NCBI RefSeq assembly: GCF_033568475.1
Contig: NW_027331831.1
Coordinates: forward strand, 1,736,001 to 1,800,000
DNA: 64,000 nt
DNA from: Henckelia pumila
Taxonomy: Eukaryota; Streptophyta; Magnoliopsida; Lamiales; Gesneriaceae
Reading direction: 5' to 3'
Shown: piece by piece, positions 10,528-21,719 of the stretch
How the letters are laid out: each line of letters begins with the position of its first letter
Numbering within the stretch: position 1 is the stretch's first letter
Notes under the pieces: generated by a model
What the model saw: the letters and a program-made list of their open reading frames with translations, nothing else
Databases searched by the model: none
Told to the model about the DNA's origin: nothing
Position numbers and translations under genes: made by a program

Positions 10528-13500
10528 TTACAGGATCTGAGCAGCAGTATTCAGTTTTTCGGCTAAACTGAGTTGTGTTCTTGTGATGCTAGACAAATAA
10601 ACCAAGAGCAGTTGGTCCTGCAAGGAGATAACTTGAGTGAGACAGAAAGTTCCCAATGAAAGAAAAGTGGTTCTAGAAACACGAGTTACTGAAAACGCGG
10701 AGTCCAAATCTTAGAAATTTATAACCATGAGTTTTGCTTGCTAAAAGATACATGTAGGGGTAATCTAATTACAAACAAGTTTTAGTCTGGGTAATAATTA
10801 CCAACAGGAATAGTGAAATCTTGGCCAAAAAAAATAAAAAATAAAAATTATCCTTACATGAATCAGGCGTACCACAAATTATTATTATTTTTTTATAACA
10901 ACCCCTTATGTTTTATCAACATTGCTTTAGATTCTCCACCCCGACCTTCACCCCCAAATTCTTAAGTTCCACTACAACACCCACTGTATTTTACACCCTT
11001 TCCAAGTGCTGATTGTATAGGAGAATCCATGCATAATAAGAATGTCTATTTTGCTACTTTAGACCAATCTCATAGTTGATCTACTTAACTGTGATATTTT
11101 TTGCTTTCCCGAGCTGATACCTAGTACCATACTGTGTTTAAAGAAAGTATCCATTATTTTCCTTCTACTCTTGTGAACTTCAAAATTTTCCCATAGATAT
11201 CTCAAGAAAGATTGGCATCATATGATACTAAAATATGACCTGAAAAACTATGGAAGCTAGTGTTTGCTTCAGAACAATTCTCGGGAAAAATTGGCAAAAA
11301 GAGTCATACCTGCAGACCATTATTCATTAGCTTATCAAAAACATGGGGAGGGAGTTTAGGAAGAGATGCCACGGTGTCTGATAGGAATCTTCCAATTTCA
11401 TTATCAGGGGCAACACGGCCTTCCTGCATGAGACAAAAAAGAACAGCATTCAGGACAAGGAAAAAGGGGCTCCGCGTTAGAACATAAGCAGAAATATGAT
11501 GGTATCATCTCACCACCACATCATCTACGTATTTGTAGATTTCATCTATTAGAGTAAGCAAGCGTTCCATCGATACTTCCATTCCTTCAACATCATTGGG
11601 AAGCTTGTCTACATTTGTGGGTTTAAGCACATCAACTACAATTAGCAAAAACAATCTATATCAGTTTTTCAGAAACTGAAAGATACAAGTAAAGTCAAAT
11701 TAAGGAAGATCCTCTCTCACAATAAACAGCCCAAGGAGGAATATTTCATTTCAATTTCAAAGAAACAAAAAAAACAATAATAATAATAATAACAGTGTCT
11801 GATGACAAGGGTATGTAACTTGTAGAATAACATCATGTCAAATACTCGCGATCATGTGTTTATTTATGAGATAGACAACCAGATTTCACAAATTATTCTA
11901 AAAATTGAAAATAGAACAGTTTACTTTCTCTAGCTGGCACTTAACCATGAAACATTTTTTATATGAAGAGCAGCTACATAATCATTCAATCCAAAATCTT
12001 AAAAGAAACACAATGCTTAATCAAATAAGCATCAAGGCCACACACAATGCCATAAGCCAGCGATAAAAGAGATACACGAGTTTTTATTTTTACAAATCAA
12101 GCTTTCTATCACAAGTGGAATTACATAAAACAAAAATCACACATTTCAGCACCATAGAGCAGAACCAATCCAAGATATTCACTGAAGTGTCTCCAAAATC
12201 GGCTAGATTAGAATGATTTAAGTGTATAAAACTTGAACGTGGTGACATAATGTCATGAATATATTGTGCATAAAAAACCCACAAACTCAGAAAATGCTAG
12301 GTCATGGTCATTTATGGAGTCTGAGATCAGAGAGACATACATCCAATCTGCTCTGCCTCAATCATACACAGGTCCAGAGGAATTTCTTGAAACTGTGCAG
12401 CAAGTTGTTGATCCCCAAGAGATAAATTTGTAGACACAAAAGCCTTGATTGTAGCCTTTCCATTTCTAAATGCAGTATCAACAGTCAAATGAACAGGATT
12501 GGTAACTTCCCTAGAGTAGAACTCATGGAACAAAGCACTGCTGCCAGAGACTCCAAAACCAGTTGAAAACCTGTCCGCATAAAATGGCACACCATCCACA
12601 ACCCGAACTCAGAAAATAAATTGAAATTCCATCACAGCAGAAAAGGCATGAAATCTTATCAATCCTTTAGTCTTCAGGGAAGAAAACTTCATATAAAAAA
12701 TAAAAAAGCAGGACCTCGATGAAAATTTCGTTAATCAACAAGACAGAAATCATATATGTATATCATTGCAACCATAATTTGGTATCAGTACCATGCCAAA
12801 TGCTGTCATTAGTTCAGTAAGTTATCATCAAGGGAAAAGGCAAAATAACAAATAGCAATACCGTAAACACTAGACACAACAATAAGAATCCTAATCCTAA
12901 AATATATAAAGACTTCACCACTATTCAAAGACAGTCATAAACTTCACATCTTAAAAATATTGAACTCTGGGAGAAGGAACACGCAAAGGATCGTGCAGTC
13001 TACTTTGAGAAAAAAACCGTGAACAAAGTACACATAAATAATAGTCTGAACATGGCCCCAATCAGACATGTCTTATATGATCAAATATAGACAAACAGCC
13101 AATACAAACAGATAAAGCATTAAAGCAACCAATACGGGAAGAAAAAACTACCATCCAACAATGACTTCCTTCGGATTCACCTTCTGATGGGATGCCAACA
13201 TGTTGTTATGATAATCAATATCCAGAGCAACCTACAAAGAAATCCACCAACAAGGTAAATAGTACTTAAAACAAACCAGGAGCATCCATCTCACAGCTCC
13301 GCCAAAAATTTACATCATGGAAACACCCACATCCCACCCAAAAAAAATTCACAAAAAACGATTACACAAAATATAAGAATTGTGTTCTCAAAATATATAA
13401 AGACTTGAAATGTATGAAATTTTAATTCGACCCCGGCAACAGGTCATGACCCCCCTGTATAGAAGGAAAAGAAAACATCTTTCCCATCGCTTAAACTTCA

Positions 13501-13803
13501 TATTCATTAATTAAAAATTTTCCCACAAACTAAAAAATATATACATAATATAGTAGCAAGAAACTGAAGAAAGCGACGAACCTGATCCGAGGACTCATTG
13601 TGAGGAACCGCATAGGAGTTACGAATATCAACGGTGCCATCTGGTAGAACGCAACCGAGAAGCGTGCCGATGACTCTCTCAGCTTGGTCGGGTCGCCTGA
13701 CATAGTAATCGCTGACGTTGAATATGATCAGTGGATGTACTCTCGCCGATAGGATTGTCGTTGGTGGTCCGAACTGCAACACAGTTTGTTTGCTGGACGC
13801 CAT
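10528..13803 (-). CDS. eIF3f: Eukaryotic translation initiation factor 3 subunit F (eIF3f), complete
   Basis: eIF3f is a cytosolic MPN-domain subunit of the eIF3 complex that helps load mRNA and initiator tRNA on the 40S ribosome. Six exons on the minus strand: 13582-13803, 13152-13231, 12341-12570, 11514-11635, 11310-11423 and 10528-10617. All introns are GT-AG and phases fit (0, 2, 1, 0, 0). The sum is 858 nt, 285 residues plus TAA; Arabidopsis eIF3f has about 293. Recognisable blocks are RPDQAERVIGTLLGCVLPDG and NSYAVPHNESSDQ in exon 1, HNNMLASHQKVNPKEVIVGW in exon 2, NPVHLTVDTAF in exon 3, and a C-terminal LSSITRTQLSLAEKLNTAAQ. The MPN domain covers roughly residues 15-150; GWFSTG replaces the catalytic HxHP, so it is a scaffold MPN protein. 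Start chosen as the first in-frame ATG, giving the family N terminus. Confidence 0.96.
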
Positions 13804-13916
13804 TGCTGGGTATCAATTCCTGCTGTAGACGCGGTGAGACGGGTGTGAGGGATATCGCCGCAGGGAAAATTGGGAATTCTAGGGTTCTATAGGGGGAGTG
13901 GCTCTCTCGAAATTGG

Positions 13917-13939
13917 TTGGGCCGAATTGATCGGCCCAA
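13917..13939. promoter_or_regulatory. Palindromic TTGGGCCGA-5-TCGGCCCAA element upstream of eIF3f
   Basis: TTGGGCCGA (13917-13925) and TCGGCCCAA (13931-13939) form perfect 9-bp inverted arms around ATTGA, 114-136 bp upstream of the eIF3f start. The arms are two opposed TGGGCC/GGCCCA site II type elements, a layout often found in plant translation and proteasome gene promoters. A further GCCCAG lies near 14,007. Function inferred. Confidence 0.65.
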
Positions 13940-15049
13940 TTTATTGCCGAATCAGTGAGTATCCAGATTAACCTGGCTACTCAATTCAGGCTAATCTAGA
14001 CACAGCCCAGTTAGTATTTCTGGGAATACCATATAAACTTAATTGAAAAAACTAATGTGTGTTTGAAATCGAAGCATAAAATTAATGTACTTAGTTAACA
14101 TAAGAAATTTCAAATTCATAATTTTAATTTTATAAAGAAAATGTATATAGTATATTTGAGGTGTCTCTCATTCCAAACGCAACCTTCACTTTGATGTCTA
14201 TAAATTTAAATCGTGATTGGATATGATGATTTGATTTAACAAACGATTTAAATGATATATTTGAAATCCACACGATATAAATTTATTCAAGCAATCAAAT
14301 TGATTTGAAATTTAATTCTCTTAATTATTCTACACAATTTTATCTTGAAAATTTTGTTAATTAACTCCAAAAAATGTATCTCATAATTTTTTTTTATCCC
14401 AAATCAGCTCGGTTTAACATTGCTAATAATTACTTTAATTTAAAATTTATTTCAACGTTTTAAGTGATGATTGCTATTGTTATTAGTACTTCATTTTATT
14501 TTTTGAAGCAGCACCTAACGTTTTTAATAGTTTCACTTTTTTTGAAAACAACAATAAAAGGAAATATCACAAATATATCTAGAGAGAAGGCCTAATTAAT
14601 GTTTATAACTTATCATATATTTAGTGACCTTCACCAAAACAACTGCAAATTCGAGTTTCTCACAAATGGTTTTGAAAAAATACAAATAAAAAAATAAAAA
14701 AAATAATTTATCCTAAATATTCTTATTTTTATTTAATCTAATCATAAAATCTATCTAGTTCATAACAACTCTTCGGTATCAAGCAAAACAAAATGTACAT
14801 CCACAACAGCACAATGTACCAGCAGACTATTTTCTCCGGTGCTGACGAACAACCAACCATAAAACGACACGTGGACATAATGTGGGGTCCATAGCCCTTT
14901 TTTGCCAATTCCATTTTTGCTGTACTCACTCACACAGCCAGCATGCATACAAAACGTCGCCGCAGGTTCTTCGGCCTCCACAAAGAGCCCCCTTTTTAGC
15001 AAACAAACGCCACCATATTTCCGGCCACCGTGTTCCGCCGCCGTCGCAG
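13940..15049. other. Divergent spacer between eIF3f and the WIYLD gene
   Basis: About 1.1 kb, AT-rich up to 14,760, then more balanced near the plus-strand gene. The two genes are head to head, so both promoters lie here. I see no coding exon; open frames on either strand at 14,738-15,168 lie over the 5' part of the WIYLD gene and look like chance. Confidence 0.6.
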
Positions 15050-17504
15050 ATGAGAAGAGGAAGACCCAGAAAGGTTTTCTCTTTTCTTTTCTTTATCTTT
15101 TTCCACATGTTTTTCTGACGATTCTTTTGCATTTGTTTTTCCTTCTCCGTCTGCTGATTTTTTTTTAGCCTCGTTTGACTCGGATGGACGCGGCGGTGGA
15201 TGCCATGGCTCCGTTAGGGTTCACACAGAAGCAGGTTCAAAAAGCAGTGAAAGGACTTCTCAAGGTACGTACGTTGTTGAAGTATTTGGGCGTAGTTTTG
15301 TGTTTTATTTTGAAAATGGGTGTGCATTGTAAAACTTAGGTATTTTACGTATCTATCTGAATAAGTCACCAAACCCACGAATGCTACTTGAAATTATCAT
15401 TCTTTTGGGTGAAGCAATCTGTTTTTTTTTTTTAACAAAAAAGAATTAAAATTCATGTTTTTCTTAGTGTTAATGCTTTTTAGAGAAGAAATGTGTCGAG
15501 ACTTTAATCGTTGTATCAATTTTTTTCTGCTTCATAGCACAATTTAACATTAAATTTATCGATGTAACTTACTTAGTATGTTTGGAATGTCAGGTATACG
15601 ATGGAAATGATGCATGGCCAGTCATTGAAGAATCTTCATATACTTTGCTTCTTGAAGTGATGCTTAATGATGTAGAAGTTAATCGAGAGCAAGGCGCAGA
15701 AGTTGCAAACGACTCCAAGGTATAATCCACATGTTTGTATTATGACAATTATATCACAATCCTCTATCAAAGATCATGTGAAGATTTGTTTCCCATTTGA
15801 ATTTGTCTATCATTATCCAACATGCTTTCCTAATTATCGAAGATGTGAAGATACTCCCGTGAATTCATAGGGCCAGGTCCCTGCAGGTGGATGAGCGAGG
15901 TTCGCGGACCCGAGAGCTCATACTTTTCACCGGACCTACCAGAAATCTACTCGCCACCTCCTCAGCATCTCAGATCCTCGGCATACTCCCTTACACCATC
16001 CCTGAGCTGAGCTCAGACAAGTTCCTCAGTCACCTCAGAGTTTAGACCCCTCGACTTGCTACCTCAGCCTTCGTTATTACTTATTCCCATCTGTTCGGGC
16101 CTGGTCGGGGATGGTGGGACGTCTAGATGTTACCGGGTTTATTAAGGACAAAAAAACCAACATTAGATTCAGTGTTCTGATTAGTAAAGGCCATTCATTC
16201 TTGATTAGTACATCTAGTTGGAAAGTATGTTCATGGGCTTTTTGGTAGAAATATGAAGTTGGTTCAGTGGCCATTACTTTTAAACTTCTTTACAGTTTTA
16301 AGTTGAAATATGTTAAAAAAATCAAACTGAATGCCAGTTACATTATTCCAATTTAATGATTTAGCTCGATTTGCTTCTTCATATATCAAGACACCCTATC
16401 TTTTACCTTTGAAATAATCACAAGATAACATGAAGAATCACATATGCTTTTTCACAAATTTTCAATCCCCTCTTGCTGGTTCATTTTCACATAGAGTAGC
16501 CTACTTGTGTTTCCAGGACAATTGCTTGGAGGAAGGGACATCAGGCATAGCTTCAAATACTGTACTTTCAGGTATTCAACAACATGAAGAACGCGAAGAA
16601 GGTGTCCTGAATCTCTCTGTTGTAGTTGCAGAGCTCATTATCAATGGTACTTGAGTTACTTCCATTTTTGGCTTTTCCCAAACAATACATTGACTTTCAT
16701 AAGACACTTATTTTGTACATTTCAACTGTACTATAACAACACTTGAATTTGCTCACGAACTATATCAGATGAAGTTTTAGAAGCCCGAGTAAGAATAAGA
16801 CTGAGCATTTGTTATGAACGTAGTTTTGAACATGAAGACAAATAAACTCTTTAGTTTTTCCAGATACCACAGAAAGAGAAGAACCAAGAGTGTTGCTAGA
16901 AAGATGGCTAAAAAACTTGTTGCCATTTTAAAACATAGTGTATCTCTGCGTTAGAGTATGGCTTCTTTGCTTTACTTTCTCTTTTTTTTTTCATATCAAA
17001 GTATGAAGCAGATTAAAAAGGAGGCATTGTTAGTGCAAGTCTGAAATTTCGACGAAAATGAACTTACAAATATTTGGTGAGATTTGCAGGTTTAGACAAT
17101 TTTAGTTTCAAAATCCTTCATCCCACCCTCTGTATCAAATCTTTGGTCTGCCCCCATCAAAAGTTACTGTGAGTAAAATGTTGAGTGACCGAAAACACTC
17201 TCAAGAAAATAAGGTATTCTTGATTTAATCCGATTACTTCTCTTGATAAATTCAAACTTGTTCTACTAATGCAGAAGGTGGCGCTGAAGTTCTACCAAAT
17301 GAAACAACGGAAAACCTTTTGTGCAAAACCGCGAGGGATTCTGATACCGGATTGCAGCTTGCAGTGAAGAGTTCATCATCGAGTCTTACTCCTCCAGCAA
17401 CCGATGCTCATCCATCTAGAAAGCGTTGGCCTTGCCATGGATGGATCGACAGTGATGAAGATGAGGAGCCAAACGACTTCATCATGTACTTGAATCCGGC
17501 CTGA
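15050..17504 (+). CDS. Small WIYLD-domain protein, complete, five exons
   Basis: Exons 15050-15073, 15169-15264, 15594-15719, 16517-16646 and 17275-17504 join with GT-AG junctions and consistent phase (0, 0, 0, 1), giving 606 nt and 201 residues. Exons 1-3 read MRRGRPRK, then PRLTRMDAAVDAMAPLGFTQ, then VYDGNDAWPVIEESSYTLLL: the WIYLD fold, a small helical module described as ubiquitin-binding and found at the N terminus of SUVR-type histone methyltransferases. The RGRPRK start resembles an AT-hook or basic nuclear signal. The middle is acidic and low in complexity; the tail RKRWPCHGWIDSDEDEEPND ends the protein without any SET domain. A chromatin or ubiquitin-linked adaptor role is inference. 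The 24-nt first exon is the least certain part, though the splice signals are good and RPRKPRL flows into the domain as in relatives. Confidence 0.85.
15866..16145. other. GC-rich foreign-looking insert in WIYLD intron 3
   Basis: About 280 bp with a much higher GC content and CTCAG/CCTCAG-rich texture than the AT-rich intron around it, starting near GGGCCAGGTCCCTGCAGG and ending near the TTACCGGGTTTATTAAGGAC stretch. It has no splice-consistent open frame in phase with the gene. It looks like a fragment of a dispersed repeat, perhaps LTR-derived, but no terminal repeats or target duplication were found. Confidence 0.45.
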
Positions 17505-18553
17505 TCAACTGGTTTCTTTGATCTAACATAACTTTTTCAACATGAAACCAAACACATTTGAGTTCAAGCGTGTATACATAGTTAGTTAGAAGAGGGGAAA
17601 AAAGTTTGATGGAGCATAAATTCTTGACCCTTGTCTCCACCTCTCCAGACTCTAGTTAAGCACATGTTGCAGCAAATATTTATCCATTTAAGTTGCCAAC
17701 CAGAGCTGGAAAGGTAGTACTGTTAAAATTTCTAATATTGATTATTTATTTTGTCATTTGGGTATTTTTTTTAAGGGCATTTTCATATTGAGTGTATACT
17801 GCAAGTTATATATTTTTTTCAAATGGCATTACTATTTTAGGTTCGAAATAAACTAACATCAAGAAATTTTAATATTATTTCCGTGATTATAAATTTGTTT
17901 ATCAGTGTGAAATAGTTTTTTTACTCATCAAATAGCGTTTGAACATTAAAGTATTATCATTTCTGTAAGGCAGTTTGAGGTTTGATATAAGTAATATATA
18001 GATAAGTAATATAATGTAATAAAAAATAAATAAGAAATGATAGTTAAAATAGTATTGAATTTGATTGATAGATTATGGTTTATTTTATTTGATTGATTAA
18101 ATTTTATATAAAAATGTTAAATGACTATTTTGTTATTTTAACAATAAATAAAATAAAAATTATATTATTTATAAGAGGTAATATAGTAATTTGAGTCCAA
18201 TGATTTGATTGGTGTAAGATAAATAATTAATGATGATTTGATTGATGTAAAATAAATAGTTAATATATGGATATATAATATGATGAGAAAAACGTGGGAT
18301 GAGATGAGTTATACTTATATTAGTAATATGGTGAACAGAATTGTGCCTAATATAATAATTTTAAAATAAATCACACCATGATTAAATAATTGACAATTTT
18401 AATATGATAGCATGCTAATTAATTACTTATATGTAATTGGTTAGTGCATTTTCCTTTTTTTATTTTTTTTAAAAAATTAAATAATCCCAGTTCCTCGAGA
18501 GTCGAGGGATAACGAAACAAACTGTAATTCCTACAACAAATGAACTGGAATTC
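17505..18553. other. Spacer between the WIYLD gene and RARE1
   Basis: 3' flank of the WIYLD gene, then a second copy of the AT-rich MITE-like repeat (about 17,972-18,356), then a short RARE1 leader. No coding exon seen. Confidence 0.65.
17972..18356. mobile_element. MITE-like dispersed repeat, copy 2
   Basis: Shares long colinear blocks with 2244-2636 (GATAAGTAATATAATGTAAT, TTAACAATAAATAAAATA, TTATAAGAGGTAATATAGTA). Its ends, AGGCAGTTTGAGGTTTGAT and, in reverse, AGGCACAATTCTGTTCACC, are weakly related inverted termini. Non-coding, non-autonomous; superfamily undetermined. Confidence 0.6.
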
Positions 18554-20833
18554 ATGACGATTCTCCAGTCACTGAACCCGCCGCTGCCGCAATCATCATT
18601 TCCTTACACGGACAAGATATCAAACATTCGGACTGCAAATTACACCCAAATTCCCTCTTGGGTTTCTCTCAAATCCAGCAAGTTGTCATCCAGAAGTCCC
18701 CAACAATCTCAGGAGGGGAAACTCGAGAACGTCCATTTAGTTTCGCTGTCTGAGCAAGGAAAACTGAAAGAAGCCCATGAATTCCTTCTTGAAATGCAGC
18801 GTTGTAACGTTCCTGTTGCCGCTCAATCGTACAGACACTTACTTCAAGCATGTGCAAATTTAAGGTCCTTGCACTATGGAAAGTCAATTCGCGATGGATT
18901 AGGAGAAAACCCACCTGTGTTTGTCTTAAATTATGTTCTTGAGATGTATTGTGATTGCGGGAGTCTTCAGGATGCTCGGAATTTGTTCGATGAAATGGAT
19001 GAAAGAACTTTGGGTGCGTGGCTCACACTTCTATCTGCTTATGTAAATGAAGGTACGAAGGCTTTAGAATTGTACTTGAAAATGCAGGAATCAGATGTTA
19101 AAGCTAACGCATCTGTTTATATTAGTCTTTTGAAATCGTTTTCCGATTTTTCGTATTTGGAGCTGGGCAAACAGATTCACTGTCAGGTCATTAAGGCTGG
19201 GATGACTAAAAACGTGGCTATGGACACTGCGATATGTAGCATGTATGGTAAATGTGGGTATCTTGAAGGTGCCGAGTTCGGATTCAATCTGATGCAAGAA
19301 AAGAATACCGTGACATGGACAGCAATGATGGTGGGTTGTACTCAGGCTGATAGGCAAGATGATGCCTTGATATATCTCAAGAGGATGGTGGATCAAGATG
19401 TTCATTTGGATGAGTTTGTATTTTCGATTGCTCTAAAGGCATGTGCTGTGCTCAACGATCGTAAAATGGGGAAGCAAATTCATACTTTGATTGTTAAACA
19501 CGGGTTGGAAAACGAGGTGTCGGCAGGTACGCCACTTGTGGATTTTTATGTCAAATGCGGAGATATTGAATCTGCTTGTCAGGCCTTTGAGCAGGTAAGG
19601 GAACCAAATGATGTTTCTTGGAGTGCTATATTACGTGCTTATTCCCAAATCGGTGAAGCTGATAAGTGTGTCAAGGTGTTCAATTCTTTAAGAAGTAAAG
19701 GTGCCATTTTGAATGAATTCATATACACAAGCATCTTTCAAGTGTGCTCTGCATTAGCAGACTTGAATTTGGGTGCTCAAGCTCATGGAGATGCCATAAA
19801 AAGAGGCTTGGTTTCATATCTTTATGGTGAGACTGCCTTGATTACTATGTATGCCAAATGCGGAAGAATGGATGATGGCCGTCAAGTGTTTGAAATGATG
19901 GACGAACCTGACACTGTAGCTTGGACTGCTTTGATTGCTGGTTATGCCTACCATGGTAATGCTTTTGAAGCCTTATCTCTCTTTAGAAGGATGCGGGCTT
20001 CTGGTGTGAAGGCGAATGGTGTTACATTTGTGGCAGTTTTGAGTGCTTGTAGCCATGCTGGTTTGGTTGGAGAGGCCAAACAGTATCTAGAGTTCATGAG
20101 CAGTGAGCACGGTGTGGAACCAATAATTGATCATTACGATTGTATGATTGATATTTATTCTCGAGCTGGTCTACTAAATGAGGCACTTGAATTGATACAC
20201 ACAATGCCTTTTGAACCTGATGTAATGAGTTGGAAAAGTTTCTTAGGAGGGTGCTCGATTCACAAAAATTATGAGCTGGGGAAAGTTGGAGCTGAGAAGC
20301 TCCTTCAATTGGATCCGAACGACACAGCAGCTTATGTTCTCATGTTCAACTTGCATGTTTTGTCTGGTAGATGGGATGAAGCTGCAAGAGTAAGAAAGCT
20401 GATGGCTGAAAGAGATTTAAGAAAGGAAATTGGCTGTAGCTGGATTACTGTCAAGGGTAAGTTACACCGATTCGTAGTGGGTGATCAGCACCATCCTCGA
20501 ACTAAGGAGATTTACTCAAAACTTGAGGAACTGAAATTTGCTGATTCTAGCAAAGAGAATGCAGTTTTAAGTGAAGATGATGTGTCAAATATTTTGGCAG
20601 AGCGTAAGGAACAGCTTCTAATCCACAGCGAGAGGCTTGCAATTGCATTCGGCCTCATTTCATTACCAGCTGATGCTCCTATCACAGTTTTCAAGAATCT
20701 CAGGGCTTGCAAAGATTGCCATGATTTTGCAAAACATACATCTTCCGTTGCAGGACGAACAATTGTTGTTAGAGATTCTAATCGATTCCACCACTTCAAA
20801 TCCGGAGGATGTTCCTGTGGCGATTACTGGTGA
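18554..20833 (+). CDS. RARE1: DYW-class pentatricopeptide repeat protein, RARE1-like RNA-editing factor
   Basis: Single-exon gene of 759 residues. PLS-DYW PPR proteins bind organelle transcripts in a sequence-specific way and deaminate selected cytidines to uridine. The Ser/Thr-rich first 50 residues fit a plastid transit peptide. Residues about 65-600 are PLS-type repeats, followed by E motifs and a full DYW domain: the HSE zinc and catalytic motif near residue 691, RACKDCH near 719, and the C-terminal GCSCGDYW. Blocks such as GTPLVDFYVKCG, REPNDVSWSAI and HYDCMIDIYSRAGLLNEAL match, as I recall, Arabidopsis RARE1, which is required to edit plastid accD mRNA. Orthology is from memory of motifs, so the target is inference. 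It lies beside HCF164, whose 3' end faces it. Broken copies of its 3' part lie at 27,056-27,870 and of its middle at about 30,683-30,783. Confidence 0.9.
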   Translation: MTILQSLNPPLPQSSFPYTDKISNIRTANYTQIPSWVSLKSSKLSSRSPQQSQEGKLENVHLVSLSEQGKLKEAHEFLLEMQRCNVPVAAQSYRHLLQACANLRSLHYGKSIRDGLGENPPVFVLNYVLEMYCDCGSLQDARNLFDEMDERTLGAWLTLLSAYVNEGTKALELYLKMQESDVKANASVYISLLKSFSDFSYLELGKQIHCQVIKAGMTKNVAMDTAICSMYGKCGYLEGAEFGFNLMQEKNTVTWTAMMVGCTQADRQDDALIYLKRMVDQDVHLDEFVFSIALKACAVLNDRKMGKQIHTLIVKHGLENEVSAGTPLVDFYVKCGDIESACQAFEQVREPNDVSWSAILRAYSQIGEADKCVKVFNSLRSKGAILNEFIYTSIFQVCSALADLNLGAQAHGDAIKRGLVSYLYGETALITMYAKCGRMDDGRQVFEMMDEPDTVAWTALIAGYAYHGNAFEALSLFRRMRASGVKANGVTFVAVLSACSHAGLVGEAKQYLEFMSSEHGVEPIIDHYDCMIDIYSRAGLLNEALELIHTMPFEPDVMSWKSFLGGCSIHKNYELGKVGAEKLLQLDPNDTAAYVLMFNLHVLSGRWDEAARVRKLMAERDLRKEIGCSWITVKGKLHRFVVGDQHHPRTKEIYSKLEELKFADSSKENAVLSEDDVSNILAERKEQLLIHSERLAIAFGLISLPADAPITVFKNLRACKDCHDFAKHTSSVAGRTIVVRDSNRFHHFKSGGCSCGDYW

Positions 20834-21719
20834 AATTTGTGATGATCCCATACTGTTATTTCAAATTCTTTGAAAGGAAGACACTATATATGTTCAGTGA
20901 AATCAATTGTCCGTTGAATAGATTTTCCAAAAGAGAGATTTCAGAAACCGGATTCGACGTCCCCTGCAGATGTCCCAAGGCCCTCCGATGTAGTGGAGCC
21001 AGCATGCCTTAGCTCTAACACTCTGAATCATTCCAAAGCCAGACGAGTAGAATCAAGTCATTTGTAAGATTGATTTATATAGTGTTTGGGAGAGCTTCTA
21101 GGAAACAATTCAGCAACAAAATTTTCAAAATTTTCAAAATTTTGTTAATAAAAAGCTGAGAAGTGCTTATTAGAAGCTCTCCCAAACACGACCTTATTAT
21201 ACATCACCAATGTCTCCTGACAAGCAAATACGTGAATATTTTATTTTAGAACTCGAGTCTTGTGTCAAGTACAAAAACTAAAAAAGAGAGCGCGATCGAA
21301 TCATAGAGCTATTTTTTAAATATATATAATTTATCGAGCTATTTTTTTAGAAAATGCAGTGTATTTTCACTTTTTTATTTTCTATTTTTACCCCATAAAC
21401 CTGGGTTTTGGTCAGGTTCTTTTATGAATTATAACTTCGGGCTAATTTTCCATGTGAAACGTTATTCCCTAAAAAATATTAATAATCTAATATATTCTTC
21501 ATTTTTTTATAACAAATCAATCACATTTTTTAAAAAAAAAAACTCAATTATATTTGCTGATTTTTTTTAAAAAATGTTTTAAATGCAATTAATTTTACAA
21601 AGGAATCATTTGCATTTTTTAAACTTTTATGACACGCTTCGTAACTTCCTACTATAGTATGAATGTATGATGATTAGAATGAAATTACAAATAGTAAATT
21701 ACAACCTCCTGAAATGTCT
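20834..21719. other. Convergent spacer between RARE1 and HCF164
   Basis: 3' flanks of both genes. It contains a 108-bp MITE at 21,082-21,189. Much of the rest (AACTTCGGGC, CTAATATATTCT, TTTAAATGCAATTAATTTTA blocks) recurs with divergence at about 27,880-28,690, marking it as part of the duplicated segment. No coding exon. Confidence 0.7.
21082..21189. mobile_element. 108-bp MITE with perfect 19-bp terminal inverted repeats
   Basis: Starts GTGTTTGGGAGAGCTTCTA and ends with its exact reverse complement TAGAAGCTCTCCCAAACAC. The interior TTTTCAAAATTTTCAAAATT and AAAAGCTGAGAAGTGCTTA resemble the copy in the WOX5 intron. No coding capacity. The paralogous site near 27,955 lacks it, so it arrived after the duplication or was lost from the other copy. 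Confidence 0.85.

Noticed and set aside
14738-15168. Overlapping open frames on both strands
   Set aside because: They cover the promoter and first exon of the WIYLD gene; the spliced model accounts for the region.
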